A stretch of 64,000 nucleotides of DNA from Tretioscincus oriximinensis (lineage: Eukaryota > Chordata > Lepidosauria > Squamata > Gymnophthalmidae): NCBI GenBank assembly GCA_022410635.1, contig JAJVDF010000365.1, positions 406,684 through 470,683 on the forward strand, read 5' to 3'. Position numbers and translations under genes: made by a program. Shown here one piece after another: positions 44,011 to 53,640 of this stretch. How positions within the stretch are numbered: position 1 is the first letter of the stretch; each line of letters starts with the position of its first letter. The notes below the pieces were generated by a model. The model was given only the letters and a program-made list of their open reading frames with translations, was not told where the DNA came from and did not search any database.

Positions 44011-47000
44011 GTGAGAAGGAATCCATTTAGATAGTAGCCCTTCCTGTTTAGCCTGACTAATCCAGTTTAAGAAGGTCACTAGAGCACATTGCCAGCATGG
44101 GACTGGTCTTAATCCCAGATACGTTTGTGCTAAAAGCCCTTAGTAGCAGACCACTTTACACTTCCAGTCCTGCCCAAGCGCAGTGAAGACTCAAATGCCT
44201 AACATTTTTGGGCTCCCACTGCCAGATTTCCCGCTGGAAAACTCCCAGCACTGACCCAGGCAGTGTTCTTGGCAAAGACGCAGGAGTTGTTTGCCATTAC
44301 CATTTTCCAGGGAAATGGCAAAAACTGAACCTGTATGATTTTCTGCTTCCTAACCCCGTCTTACCACGGATCTACAGTTAGATCCTGTTATATGGGGATC
44401 TCCGCACAGTTTTCTTCGCAGTTATAAAAGCAGTTTGCTGTTCCCTTCTTTAGGGAGATGCAGAGATGGAACCTGTGAGCTACAATTATTTATTTATTTG
44501 AATTTCTGTACCACCCTATATCCAAAGGTCTCAGGGCAGTTAATAGTAAAAAGAGAATTAACATGTTAAAAAACAATAGTACCATGCAGTAAGGAACAGA
44601 GCACAGGTTTTTTTCAGCCAAAGGCCAAATTAAAGAGGCATGCCTTTAGAAGACAGGATTAGACAAGTTCATGGACACCAAGGGTATAAACAGCTACTAG
44701 GATGGAGCAACAGGCAGAATTCCTGAACTACCATTTGCAGGGCGTCGAGAACAGGTGACGTTTTTGCCTTCTGCTTCAGACTGCCCTGGTGCAATTGGTG
44801 GGCCACTGTGTAAGATAGATGGCTGGAATAGGTGGGGCCCAGCCCGTTCAGCAGGGCTCCTCTTATGTTCTTATTATATTGTGTGTGTTGCCTATTAGTC
44901 TTCCTTACAGCATTTAAAGTTATAGAAGTTCCATCTTTTTTATTCCAGGTTTATGGTTCTCAGTTGTGTTTCTGCCTTCTTTTTTATCATGTTGTTTCAC
45001 AATGATAAGGGCTTATTATAAAAGCTGACAGCAGGGCTGTATTTTGGGTGTATGACGCCCCTGAGGTGTAAATATTTTTACACTTCCCTCCAACCAAAGA
45101 TTGTGGAATTAAGTGGGTGGAAATTTTGTAACGTCACTTTCAGGGCAAGGGCAGAAGGGACGTCACTTCCAGGGCAGAGCTGGCAGTGATGTCACTCTGG
45201 CTGCCATTCTCAGAAGCAGCGGATGGAAGTGACATAATTTGTGATGTCACTTCGAGTCTGGGCTGCCCTTTCCGGAAGTGATGTCACAAATGTTTTCACT
45301 TCCGGCCCCGGTGTATTTCTCATGTAATTTCTAACAAAACGTACAAGATTGTCGTGCAACTCCCAGCCCAATGAATACACAACATGTAAATTTGCAAGTA
45401 AAAAAATTATATATTATTCTGATCACAAAAATACAGCTTGGCCATCCACATGTATGCAGTATAGACTATGGCAGGCCCCATTTAAGGCCTGCCATAGCTT
45501 ACAAGCAGGCTTTTATTTTGAGAAGCAGCCCAGAATAAAACTCAATGGGGTAGACCAGAGGCTTTTTTCCAGGGCCAGCTGACTGAGGGGGTATAAGAAA
45601 GAAAATAAAGACAAACGCAAGTTAAACTTTCAGCTTGGCTTACCGCCGCCACTTCCTTCTTACCTACCCCCCAGGTTCAGGCAACTCAAGTTAAATTAAA
45701 TTGGACAGCCGGGTCCTGTTTGCCCAATGGTACTTAAAAGGAGATTGCCTTACTCATTAAGGGAGCATGAGCTTTTTGGCTTCTCCTGTATGCAATCTGG
45801 GGTGTCTTTTGAAGGCACTAAAGGCAGAGCCAGCAGCAAACTTGGCTGTCTCAGAGGCAGGCAGATGCCGTTGCCCCACCACAGCCTGGTGGGGAAGATA
45901 GAATGAAAGCATTTGGGCAAAATACCCTTGTAAGCTGCTTTGAGTCCCTTTGAAAGGTGAGAAAAGCAGGGTATAAGAACCCAGTTCTTCTGCTCCTTCT
46001 CCTTGTGTAGAGATCAGTTTGCCTTCAAGACAATTAGTAAGCTGACTGGGTTTTCTGTGCTCTTCCTTAGGTAGAGGCCACCGTTTAAGCCATGGAGAAG
46101 GAGCTGTCGGCAAATCTAGACCCATTTTAAACTGGTTTGAGCAGTGCAGTTGCTCAGGTGAGTTTCTTCCATTCTGCTACAGTTGAGATACTCCAAAATA
46201 GCAGTAACACCTAATTGTTAATCCACCTCTGAGCCTTATTCAGAGTGTATTAAGACATTAGTAAATCATCAAACAGTTTCCCTCCCCATTATCTGATCCA
46301 AAAGTGAATGCAAAAGAGAAACAGTTTTCACCACTTTGCTGGTATAGGTATAGCTATGTGTGTGTAAGGCGGATAATAATTGAGCTCCCAAGCCGGGCAT
46401 TTCCAGCATAGTATCTGTAATGTCTTTGGAAGCCTTTGAAGAATCACGCCTTCAACAGTGTGCTGAGAAAGTGATTTATTAAATGACTCTGCAACAGGCA
46501 GCTTAATCAGAGCTGGCAGTGTTGGGAGATCCCAGAAGCGAGATTTCGGGCAGGGAACCCAAAAATCTGGCACAGCCCTGGGTTATCTTTTATGGTGTCA
46601 CTTCTGGTAGAATGTCTACAATCATTCGCCTTCTCATGTACCCTGGCTGCACAAGATCTCGGAACCCGTGCAAGGGTACATGATCTCTGAGATTGCACGA
46701 GATACTCTTGTAGCTCCCAACTCTGGAGCTAGGGAGACAGGATGCCGTTCTTTTATAGCAAACCTTTGGGGTCCTTGGCCAATGAGTAGCCAGTATTGAC
46801 CCCTTCTAGAATGTTCCTCAAAGTTTAGCCAATGAATACCCAGATCCCAAACATTTTGACTGGCCAGATTTTCTGAAGCCCAAACTAGGGTAATTAATAT
46901 TCATGCTAATTTGCATGAATATGCAAACCAACATGCATACCCCTCTGAAATTCCTGCCTGAGAAATCTGCAAAGCACTCGAGAATTTTTTGAAGTGTGTG

Positions 47001-50000
47001 AGAAATTTGCATTTTTTTATTTTTTACTAAGAGGAGGGCGCCTTCAGGAGCTGGCCCCACTTGCCAGAGCCCCCTAGTGGTGGTGCAGCTATTTAAAAAA
47101 TTTTTTTTAAGTTTTTAATTTTTTTTCTTCAGTAAAAGACAGGGTAAGCGCCAGGACCATGAGAGTAGGGTAGACATCCTAAAACCAGGTTCCCTCCCCC
47201 CAAAAAGCTCATCTGGTCAGCCTACCAAACATTCCAAACATTTAAAATGAGCTCTCTAATAACAGTACCAGTTCAGTAAATCAAAAATCCAGTATATTAC
47301 AATTTCAGGAAATCCAGCAATAACAATCCTGTTTCCTGTATTAGTTTCCCTTACCTTTACAACTGACTAGCACCTTCCACAATGGGTTTGATTGGGACCA
47401 CAGGAAATCAAACCAGCGCACAAAAACAGCAAATGAGAGAAGAGATTGAAATAGTTTTGGCTTAACCTTTTTCACTTAAAAGGGAGATAGTATTGTTAGC
47501 AATAAACTTGGAAGATGAGATGGTAGGTAATGACTGATATTAAATGACACAGATCTGCTGGGCATTGTTATCTATGATTGTATACAGAGAAGTAATGAAG
47601 ACAAATGTCAAAATGGAAACATTACCTGGCCGGCCAGATTATATTCAAGAAGGATATTTGAAGGAAGAAAACCACAGGTATTCTGATGGATGAAATGGAC
47701 TAAATGAATCCATTTCACTATTTGGGAAGATGAAATGGACTAAAATTGATTGGATATGTAACTTATTTAGGGAGTAATGGTTTCTTTTCTAGCAGATTAA
47801 GTCCACTCAGGATAGGGCATTGAGTGGGACTCTAGCACCCCTCCCACCAGGGCCCATCACACACACACTTCCTTGCCCTCCCTCCCTTGCCAACTCTCCC
47901 TTGCCCCCCTCCCTTGCCCCCCCTCTTTTGCCCCCTCCATTCTTTCGCTCACTTCCTACCCAGACTGATCCCACCTGATCATGAAAGGTGCTTGCCAAAC
48001 ACCAAGATAAGTCTGGGTTTCTCTCTTCCGTCTGCTGAAACCCAATAAGAATAGACAAGTGTTACCATATACAAAACGTGGTAAATTTTCATTTATCCAA
48101 CATCTGTAGAAGATATTTGACAGCTGAGACAACCCAATTACTTGATTATCGCAAGAGTCTAATAGCTGGCCTTTCCCCCGTGCTCTCTGTTACCAGTGAC
48201 ATTCGTTCAGTATTCAGCAGTTTTAAATCTCCCGAAAGATTCCCACATTTCAGCTCCTTGCAAATCTTTGCATTGGCTTCCAGTTCAAGTTAGGGACAAT
48301 TCAAACCACTGGTACTGGCCCTTAAGATTCTATAATTAAACACCCCTAATCATTTGGCATCCAAGCTGTCCTGGTACATCCCAGTTAGATGTCTCCCCCA
48401 ACACACACCACAGGCCAAAGGTTTGTTTCGATTCCGGAAGGGTTTAAAAACCTTCCTTTTTCATTCATTTGACTGAATGTTAAACTTAATTGTACTTCTA
48501 GCAACTGCTTTAGCAAGTTAACATTTTCACTGTCTATTGTTATGATTTATTATAACATATTAGATGTTACTAGTGGAATTAGGCATTGCATTATCGTAAT
48601 GCAATGGGCTCTAGCCGTTCCTACCCCTTGCTCCCATCCGTGTCTCCACCCACTCTCTCCCTTCCCTTCCCTGACCCTCCCATCCCTCTTTCACTTTATT
48701 TTTTCTACTTTATCTTCCTTCCTTCCCTTCCATCTGTTATCTATTCCTTCCTTTGTCCTTCATTTCCATCCTTCCTTTTCCTCCCGGTACTGCTCCCCAT
48801 ACTGAACCTTGGGGTATTCCATTTCTCACATCTTTCCACCCAGAAAACTGTCCATTTATTACTTAAGATGTCATTTCTGATTGCTGTATCCTAGAACACC
48901 ATCCCCAAAGCAGCAACCAGAAATGAGAACCGGTTGTTAAATTATTTGCTGTTAAATGATCAAGTGATTTATCATTCAGCCCTATGACTAACAACTGAAT
49001 TAGAACTGGAGTGGTGGGTTGGCCAAAACGCTGCTCTTTTATAGTGGCCCAAAAGGCCATTTGACCAATTAGCTATCAATGTTTGCCCCTTCTAGAATAT
49101 TCCCAATTAACAGGCCAAAGTACAAGCAGTTCCACAACATTTTAAATATTTGTTCCCTTAAGATGTAAACAAGTATCTACTTTTTACCAGGTCTTTGCAA
49201 AATTCAATATCCCCTGGCAGGATCCCTGACTAAATTTACCATAATCTTACCTTGTGTGGACTGACCTCTTTGTTCACTGAATGGAATTTCCTCTCCATTT
49301 TCTCATTTATTCCAAGGAACTGGGTTTTTATACACCACTTTTCTCACCCAAAGGAACTCCAAGCAGCTTACAAGCTTTTTTTCACCCAAAGGCTCACATT
49401 CTATCTTCCCCATCACATTGTGCTGGTACCTATTAATCTACTTGTGATTGCTCAATTTCGAACAGCTAGGTTGACTGAAGCTAAACCCAGTAGAGGTTCT
49501 CACTCTTCTCGAGAGCAGACATGTGAGCCTCAAACAACTTACCTCTCCCGTGAAAGGCCTGTTCTTAACCTCTATGCCATCACACATTTACGTGCTGTTA
49601 AGAAAGTAGATAACTTTAAACAGGCACACTAATGCAACAGGCTTTAGCCCCTCCACCCACTTCCTCTCTCCCTTGCCCCTTTCCCTTTCCCTTGCTACTT
49701 CTTTGTTTCGTTCCTTCTTTCTTTATGCTTTCCTTCCTTCTTCCTTTCTTTCATTTTTTCTTTCTTTATCTTCCTTCCTTTCCATCTTAAATCCATTCCT
49801 TCCTTTGTTCTTTTTCTCGTTCCTTTCCCTCCTAGTACTGAACACTGGGGTATTCCACTTCTCATATTTTTTCACCCACAGAACTGTCCATTCATTACTT
49901 TCTTTTGTTTTCTGTCCTTTAGCCAGTTTCCAACCCAGGGCTCTAGAGGAAGCTGCCAAAATTCCAAGCCCTGTCATTGGTTGTTATTCCTCAGAATGCT

Positions 50001-51356
50001 AAACTCTCCCACACACCTTATATTGTATATAATATATAAAATTGTCATTTCACCAGCCGTCCCCTGTGGCAATCTCATTAGCCAAAAAAGTAGAGTGAAC
50101 CAAATATATAGAGAGATATAGAGATATATATATATATAGAGAGAGATACTGATACCTACCATTGTAGCTACGTTATAAAACTTCAGCAATAGATTTCAGT
50201 AGCTGGTCTTTCCTAGTGCCGTTTTGTGCAACATTCACTCATTTACCAAACAGTGATTTGTATTGTTTTAGGTTCTTGGGCTTCTGACAATCATAGGACA
50301 ATCTGTCCCTGTGATGGCTTCAAGGTTTCACCATCAGGTAATAAAACATGAAATGCCTTGCTGCATCGATCTTGTGACTCATCTACCGTAGGTGGCAGCC
50401 TCACATGTACTTTTTAACCGGTCCTGAAGAACTGAACTGAAAACTTGTGTGGATAGTTTGTGTGACTTTACCCCTAGTCAAATTGTTCTTATAGTGGCAA
50501 GCAATTATTTAAATATGTCCACAGGGCATACCTTGCTCTATTCACAAGCCTCCCACAATAATCTTCAAAGATACACCGTACTAGCAAAGGAACTAGTAGC
50601 ACGTTGGGACTAACTTGAGAAAAGTGGGTGGCATAAGCTTTCGTAGACACGTCTACTTCTTCGGAGGCTGAGGGACTAATGTCAGGATCAGGTATTTATT
50701 GGTATTGTCAAAGGTACACAGTCAGCCTTTTACATTTGCCAGAAGTAATTATACACATAAAATGAATGGGCGATATACCTTTACTGACTTTTATTAATTG
50801 ATTTTTCGATCCAGAAACCTAATCAGATCACAAAGTGAAGAACCTCCTTGCAGTTCTTCTTCTTCCAGACTTTTGAACAATCTATCTTTGGAAGTGCCTT
50901 GCTTTCCTTCTTTCTATCTTCCAATAATTTATTTCTAATTCAGAAAATATTCAAAATGTCTCTCTCTGAACTAGCACCTCCCTTCTCAGCATTCCTTAAA
51001 GGAGCTGCACTTATTTTCTCACATTCAAAAGGCTGTATTCAAACTGGCTTTCACGGGTGTCATTCAAAGGCCATTCTAGCAGATGGTTGGCCTATAAAAA
51101 GTAATGGACTTAACAAATGATTACATTTCTAAACCATTTCATGCATCATGCTATTAGTAGATATGAAAGAGGCAACAGAGATCAAACATCAGCAAGAAAA
51201 ATGTAAATGTCTCCTCTTTTTTCTCTTCTCTTTTTTGCAGGTCATAATCATCATCATCATAATCAGAGGAACAACAGATATTTGCACCGTAAAAAACAAC
51301 AGTGCCGGATGTTTCAAAGTTACTGTCATTTGAAGCAAGTCCAAATTCCCCTGTAA
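43938..51356 (+). CDS. CXCL17: CXCL17-like secreted chemokine-like protein, four exons
   Basis: Seen: joining 43938-44010, 46071-46157, 50272-50337 and 51241-51356 gives an uninterrupted 342-nt frame, 113 residues plus TAA. All three introns are GT-AG and phase 1. Residues 1-21 form a signal peptide (MDRFS, Leu-rich core, CCLA before KEKG). The mature part has RGHR, then C-S-C, C-P-C-D-G-F-K, a His/Asn/Arg-rich stretch, C-x6-C and a final I-P-L. Known: human CXCL17 (119 aa, four exons) has RGHR, C-E-C, C-P-C-D-H-F-K, a basic His-rich stretch, C-x6-C, then nine residues ending P-L; here there are also nine residues after the last Cys. The family is a mucosal secreted leukocyte chemoattractant and is reported to be an agonist of GPR25. 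Inferred: a squamate orthologue. The segment between the two Cys pairs is about ten residues shorter than in human. No in-frame stop or frameshift, so it looks functional. Alternative: another small cationic Cys-rich secreted peptide, which I consider unlikely. Confidence 0.9.
44250..44480 (-). repeat. Degraded tRNA-like SINE units in intron 1
   Basis: ggcaaagacgcaggagttgtttgccattaccattttccagg and aaagcagtttgctgttcccttctttagggagatgcagagatgg echo the units at 31240-32010. Confidence 0.4.
44485..44885. mobile_element. L2-like (minus) then CR1-like (plus) fragments in intron 1
   Basis: 44485-44650: ttatttgaatttctgtaccaccctatatccaaaggtctcagggcag, then cagccaaaggccaaattaaagaggc. 44650-44885: acaggattagacaagttcatggacaccaagggtataaa to cttatgttctta. 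Confidence 0.7.
44940..45560. repeat. Intron 1 repeats: 57.4-kb family (inverted) and GGAAGTGACATCA modules
   Basis: 44940-45030 is the inverted end of the 57415-57785 family. 45120-45310 holds alternating modules (aacgtcactttcagg, gacgtcacttccagg, gatgtcactctgg, ggaagtgacataatttgtgatgtcacttcg, ccggaagtgatgtcac). Confidence 0.6.
45860..46020 (+). mobile_element. SINE 3' half in intron 1
   Basis: cagcctggtggggaagatagaatgaaagcatttgggcaaaatacccttgtaagctgctttgagtccc...gtataagaacccagttcttctgc. It ends about 50 bp before exon 2 without damaging the acceptor. Confidence 0.65.
46071..46157 (+). CDS. CXCL17: CXCL17-like exon 2: RGHR and first Cys pair
   Basis: This is 87 nt, phase 1 at both ends. 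The acceptor is TCTTCCTTAG and the donor is CTCAG|GTGAGT. It encodes RGHR near the mature N-terminus, a basic linker and W-F-E-Q-C-S-C. The RGHR and C-x-C positions correspond to those of mammalian CXCL17. Intron 1 is 2,060 bp. Confidence 0.88.
46500..46745. repeat. Interspersed repeat in intron 2, related to 5105-5400
   Basis: gctgcacaagatctcggaacccgtgcaagggtacatgatctctgagattgcacgaga and ggtgtcacttctggtagaatg. Confidence 0.45.
46866..47225 (+). mobile_element. Non-autonomous DNA transposon, copy 2 (intron 2)
   Basis: It is collinear with 16705-17100 and ends gctcatctggtcagccta, the terminal motif of the MITE at 629-820. Confidence 0.65.
47226..48085. other. Intron 2 sequence without recognised repeats
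   Basis: 47850-47945 is a pyrimidine-rich ccctcccttgcc imperfect tandem. Otherwise nothing supported. Confidence 0.35.
48090..48490 (+). mobile_element. L2-like LINE remnant in intron 2
   Basis: ttacttgattatcgcaagagtctaatagctggcctttcccc (DYRKSLIAGLS, cf. DYCNSLYAGLP) and gcaaatctttgcattggcttccagttcaa (LHWLPVQ). Confidence 0.55.
48570..48895 (+). repeat. Pyrimidine-rich interspersed repeat, intron 2 copy A
   Basis: gcattgcattatcgtaatgcaatgggctctagcc, a (CTTCC)-rich body, then tactgaaccttggggtattcc and cacccagaaaactgtccatttattact. Confidence 0.6.
49310..49525 (-). mobile_element. tRNA-derived SINE in intron 2
   Basis: aactgggtttttatacaccacttttctcacccaaaggaactccaagcagcttacaag; then cattctatcttccccatcacattgtgctggtacctattaatc; then gaagctaaacccagtagagg. 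Confidence 0.7.
49625..50020 (+). repeat. Pyrimidine-rich interspersed repeat, intron 2 copy B
   Basis: aatgcaacaggctttagccc, (TTCC/TTTC)n body, tactgaacactggggtattcc, acagaactgtccattcattact, and the end gccaaaattccaagccctgtcattggttgttattcctcagaatg. This end motif is the unit that is tandemly multiplied at 56030-56262. Confidence 0.65.
50272..50337 (+). CDS. CXCL17: CXCL17-like exon 3: C-P-C-D-G-F-K
   Basis: This is 66 nt, phase 1 at both ends. The acceptor is TTGTTTTAG and the donor is ATCAG|GTAATA. It carries the C-P-C-D-G-F-K signature, which differs from human C-P-C-D-H-F-K at one position. Only 12 residues separate the two Cys pairs, against about 22 in human, so most of the length difference falls here. 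Intron 2 is 4,114 bp and full of repeats. Confidence 0.87.
50575..50700 (-). mobile_element. PLE tail in intron 3 of the CXCL17-like gene
   Basis: ggaactagtagcacgttgggactaacttgagaaaagtgggtggcataagctttcgtagacacgtctacttcttcgg and the gagggactaatgtcaggatcagg end match the other PLE tails. It lies in intron 3, opposite to the gene, and does not touch a splice site. Confidence 0.7.
51241..51356 (+). CDS. CXCL17: CXCL17-like exon 4: His-rich stretch, C-x6-C and Pro-Leu terminus
   Basis: The terminal coding exon follows a strong pyrimidine tract (51211-51240, ending TTTTTTGCAG). It encodes GHNHHHHNQ, a basic Arg/Lys run, C-x6-C and a nine-residue tail ending I-P-L before TAA at 51354-51356. The tail length after the last Cys equals that of human CXCL17. 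Intron 3 is 903 bp. Confidence 0.88.
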
Positions 51357-51770
51357 TTTTGTCTGCATTCAGAATTCTGGTACTGACTCTTCAAGAGTTT
51401 AATTTTTAGTTTGTTCAAAGTAACTGAAAAATCCTCTTTTTGGAACAATGGAACTTTAATGACACGATCCAGTCACAGTTTTGTTGGACCTGTTTGCCAA
51501 GAGGATGAGAGGGTCAGGTTTCAAGTACACATCAGTCTGTTTAATTTGGAACAGCCCTGCAAGGACAGACCATTCAAAATGGTGGACGTTTTGCAAAATG
51601 GAAATTATTTTCTGAGCATTGACATGTTTGTATTTTTGGAGATAAAATTCACATTTCTCCACTCTTGCATTACTTATTTAGATTTTTTCCCACCCATTAC
51701 CCAAGGGACTCAGGGTGGGTTACAATAATAGAAACCAAATATAAGCAGGCTTCCAGATGTAAATAAGAAA
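51357..51770 (+). other. Presumed 3' UTR and downstream flank of the CXCL17-like gene
   Basis: Largely single-copy-looking sequence after the stop codon. I see no canonical AATAAA in the first 400 bases; GATAAA (around 51639) and AATAAT (around 51725) are weak candidates. An LINE-tail-like stretch (cccacccattacccaagggactcagggtggg) begins near 51690, so the transcript probably ends before or within it. Confidence 0.4.
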
Positions 51771-51774
51771 TTGC

Positions 51775-52185
51775 CAGCTTCCTGTTTCTCGAGTTCCTGA
51801 CAGAATTTCTGTTTCCTGTTTTATGGTTGAAAGTTGTATTTCTGCCTGCTTTTATATGCCGCTTTTTTCACAATGACAAGTGCTCATTATAACAGCTCGG
51901 ATGCCCAGCAGCTTCACAAAGTTCGCAGCAGCTGCAGCAGCAGTCCAGATGTGGAAAAAGTGAACCGAAGCTGTTATTGTGCTCTTGGTGGGGAAGTGTA
52001 GTCCAAACAGCTCCCAGTTTCTTCTGCCCAGCCTGCATAGGTCATGCCCTGCAAACTACAGCTCCCAGCCTGCACCACAGCTAGCTCTGGGAGGGGAGCA
52101 AGCCTCCTTAGCCAATCCGTGCCCAGTCTTGCACACAGGAAACATTTTTTCTGCTTACAGGAAGTTGGCTGGGGGGCTCGTCTAC
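51775..52185 (-). repeat. Interspersed repeat of the 57415-57785 family, near full length
   Basis: Inverted relative to 57415-57785: cctgtttctcgagttcctgacagaatttctgtttcctgttttatgg at one end and ggaaacattttttctgcttacaggaagttggctgggggg at the other. Confidence 0.65.
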
Positions 52186-52349
52186 ATATACACACGCACA
52201 TACATACATCCACGTAAATATATATTATATATACAGTATATGTTTAAATATTTAATTCGTATTTTTAAAAATGCATTATTGGTTTTACTTCAGTCTTAAA
52301 ACTTTTCACTCTGGTAAACTAGACGAGACTATTGACAGACGACCACACC

Positions 52350-52561
52350 ACTTCCACTGTGCGCCTGCGCCCCGCAACAAACAGCCCCTTTACGTGCGCG
52401 GTCCCTTTAAGAACCTAGCTGAGTCCTAGGTGGGAGGGGGGGGGGTGAGTGGAATGCGAGGACGCCGTTCCCATGGAAACCCTTTCGATGACGTGTAACG
52501 GACCACTCTCCTGGCTCCGCCCACTCCACTGGTGCCCGCGCGCCGCCGCTGGCTGCTGGTC
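52350..52561 (+). promoter_or_regulatory. CpG-island promoter with NRF1-like, RFX X-box, CRE-like and SP1-like sites
   Basis: This is the only CpG-dense, non-repeat block in the right half of the window and it has no TATA box. Visible sites: TGCGCCTGCGCC (52360-52371, NRF1-like), GTTCCCATGGAAAC (52467-52480, full match to the RFX X-box), TGACGTG (52489-52495, CRE-like) and CTCCGCCC (52515-52522, SP1-like). This combination is typical of broadly expressed or cilium-related genes. It may fire in both directions. Confidence 0.75.
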
Positions 52562-52682
52562 ATGTGGCGCCTGATCCGCACGTTCGATCCGAGGCGGAAG
52601 CCGCTGGTTGCAAGAAAGTGGCCGCGGTGCCTGAGTAACCGGGGGCTGGCGGGGACAGCAGCGGGAGACGGAACCGCGTCAA
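52562..52682 (+). CDS. Probable first coding exon (or 5' UTR) of an unidentified gene downstream of the CXCL17-like gene
   Basis: An ATG at 52562 opens 40 codons up to a donor at 52682|52683 (CAA|GTAAGT). The peptide begins MWRLIRTF and is Arg-rich without acidic clusters, resembling a mitochondrial targeting sequence, but this could equally be an untranslated leader. I do not recognise the protein. Known: in human, LIPE follows CXCL17 in the same orientation, so LIPE is the first candidate by position. No HSL-like exon is visible in the remaining 11 kb, which would require a long first intron. Confidence 0.4.
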
Positions 52683-52839
52683 GTAAGTAGTTGCGGAACG
52701 TCACGAAACACCCCTACCAAGTGCTGATGGTAGAGGCTAAATGGGCTCTCCTTGGCAAACCAATTGGTCGATTCCATTGAGAAAGAGTGGGGGCATTTTG
52801 TCAACGGGGTATTAGAGTGGGAAAGCTTGTGTTTATTAC

Positions 52840-53205
52840 GCGGGGGGGGGGAGGGAATCAGGATTGTATGGGGGGCTATTGACTGTCTAAGAGGTCAGGA
52901 CTATATGAGGGTTAGGGCTGTATGTGGAGATAGGAGGTCCATGGGGTCAGGGTTGCATGGGAGGTTAGGGTTGCGTGTGGGGACTTTTATTGTGGGGAGA
53001 AAAATGGTTCTGTGGGAATATATAGTTCTATGGGGCCTCACGGTTGGGTGTGGGATTATGGTTGTATGGGGAAACATTCGTTCTATGGGAAAATCCTGGT
53101 TCTGTGGGTGGTTTGTAGGGGGACAATTATTGTAAGAGGTTAGGATTGTATAGGGAGTTAGTGGTTCTGTGGGGTCATAGTTAGGGTTGTGTGTAGGGAA
53201 TTTTG
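52840..53205 (+). repeat. G-rich minisatellite, left part
   Basis: Imperfect units of ggttgtatgggg(a/g)tta and ggttctgtggggtcat, roughly 13-30 bp, start about 150 bp after the putative first-exon donor. They are strongly G-biased on the plus strand. Confidence 0.8.
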
Positions 53206-53209
53206 TTTA

Positions 53210-53640
53210 TTATTTATTTATTTATACGTATACCCTGCCCCGTACCCAAAGGTCTCAGGGCTGCCGATAGTAAAAACAGTACAAAATTAACATTTTAACT
53301 CAGTAGCAAACAATATCTAAAGGTGGGACAGGAAATAGCATTTCTTCAACCAAAGGCCAGGTTTATTTATTTATTTATTTATACTTATACCCCGCCCTAT
53401 ACCCAAAGGTCTCAGGTTGAAGAGGTGCATCTTCAGAGATCTAAAAGAATATAATGATGATGACAGATGCACATTGAGGGGGAGACTATTCCATAGACTG
53501 GGAGCAACTGCAGAGAAGGCCCTGCCCCGGGTTCCCATTCCATTGGCTGTTGGAAGGGGTGGTATAACCAGGTGGGCCTCTGCTGCAGATCCTAAGGCTA
53601 GGGCAGGTTGGTATGGGAGAAGGCCTTCCTTTTGTTCTGT
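53210..53640 (-). mobile_element. L2-like LINE insertion splitting the minisatellite
   Basis: tataccctgccccgtacccaaaggtctcaggg, a second nested start at 53365 (atttatacttataccccgccctatacc), cttcagagatctaaaagaatataatg, gggagcaactgcagagaaggccctgccccggg. ttttgtt occurs at both edges, a possible short target duplication. Confidence 0.7.

Noticed and set aside
52426..52704. Minus-strand gene in the CpG island
   Set aside because: An open frame by GC bias; the clear splice donor and start lie on the plus strand. Bidirectional transcription remains possible but unsupported.
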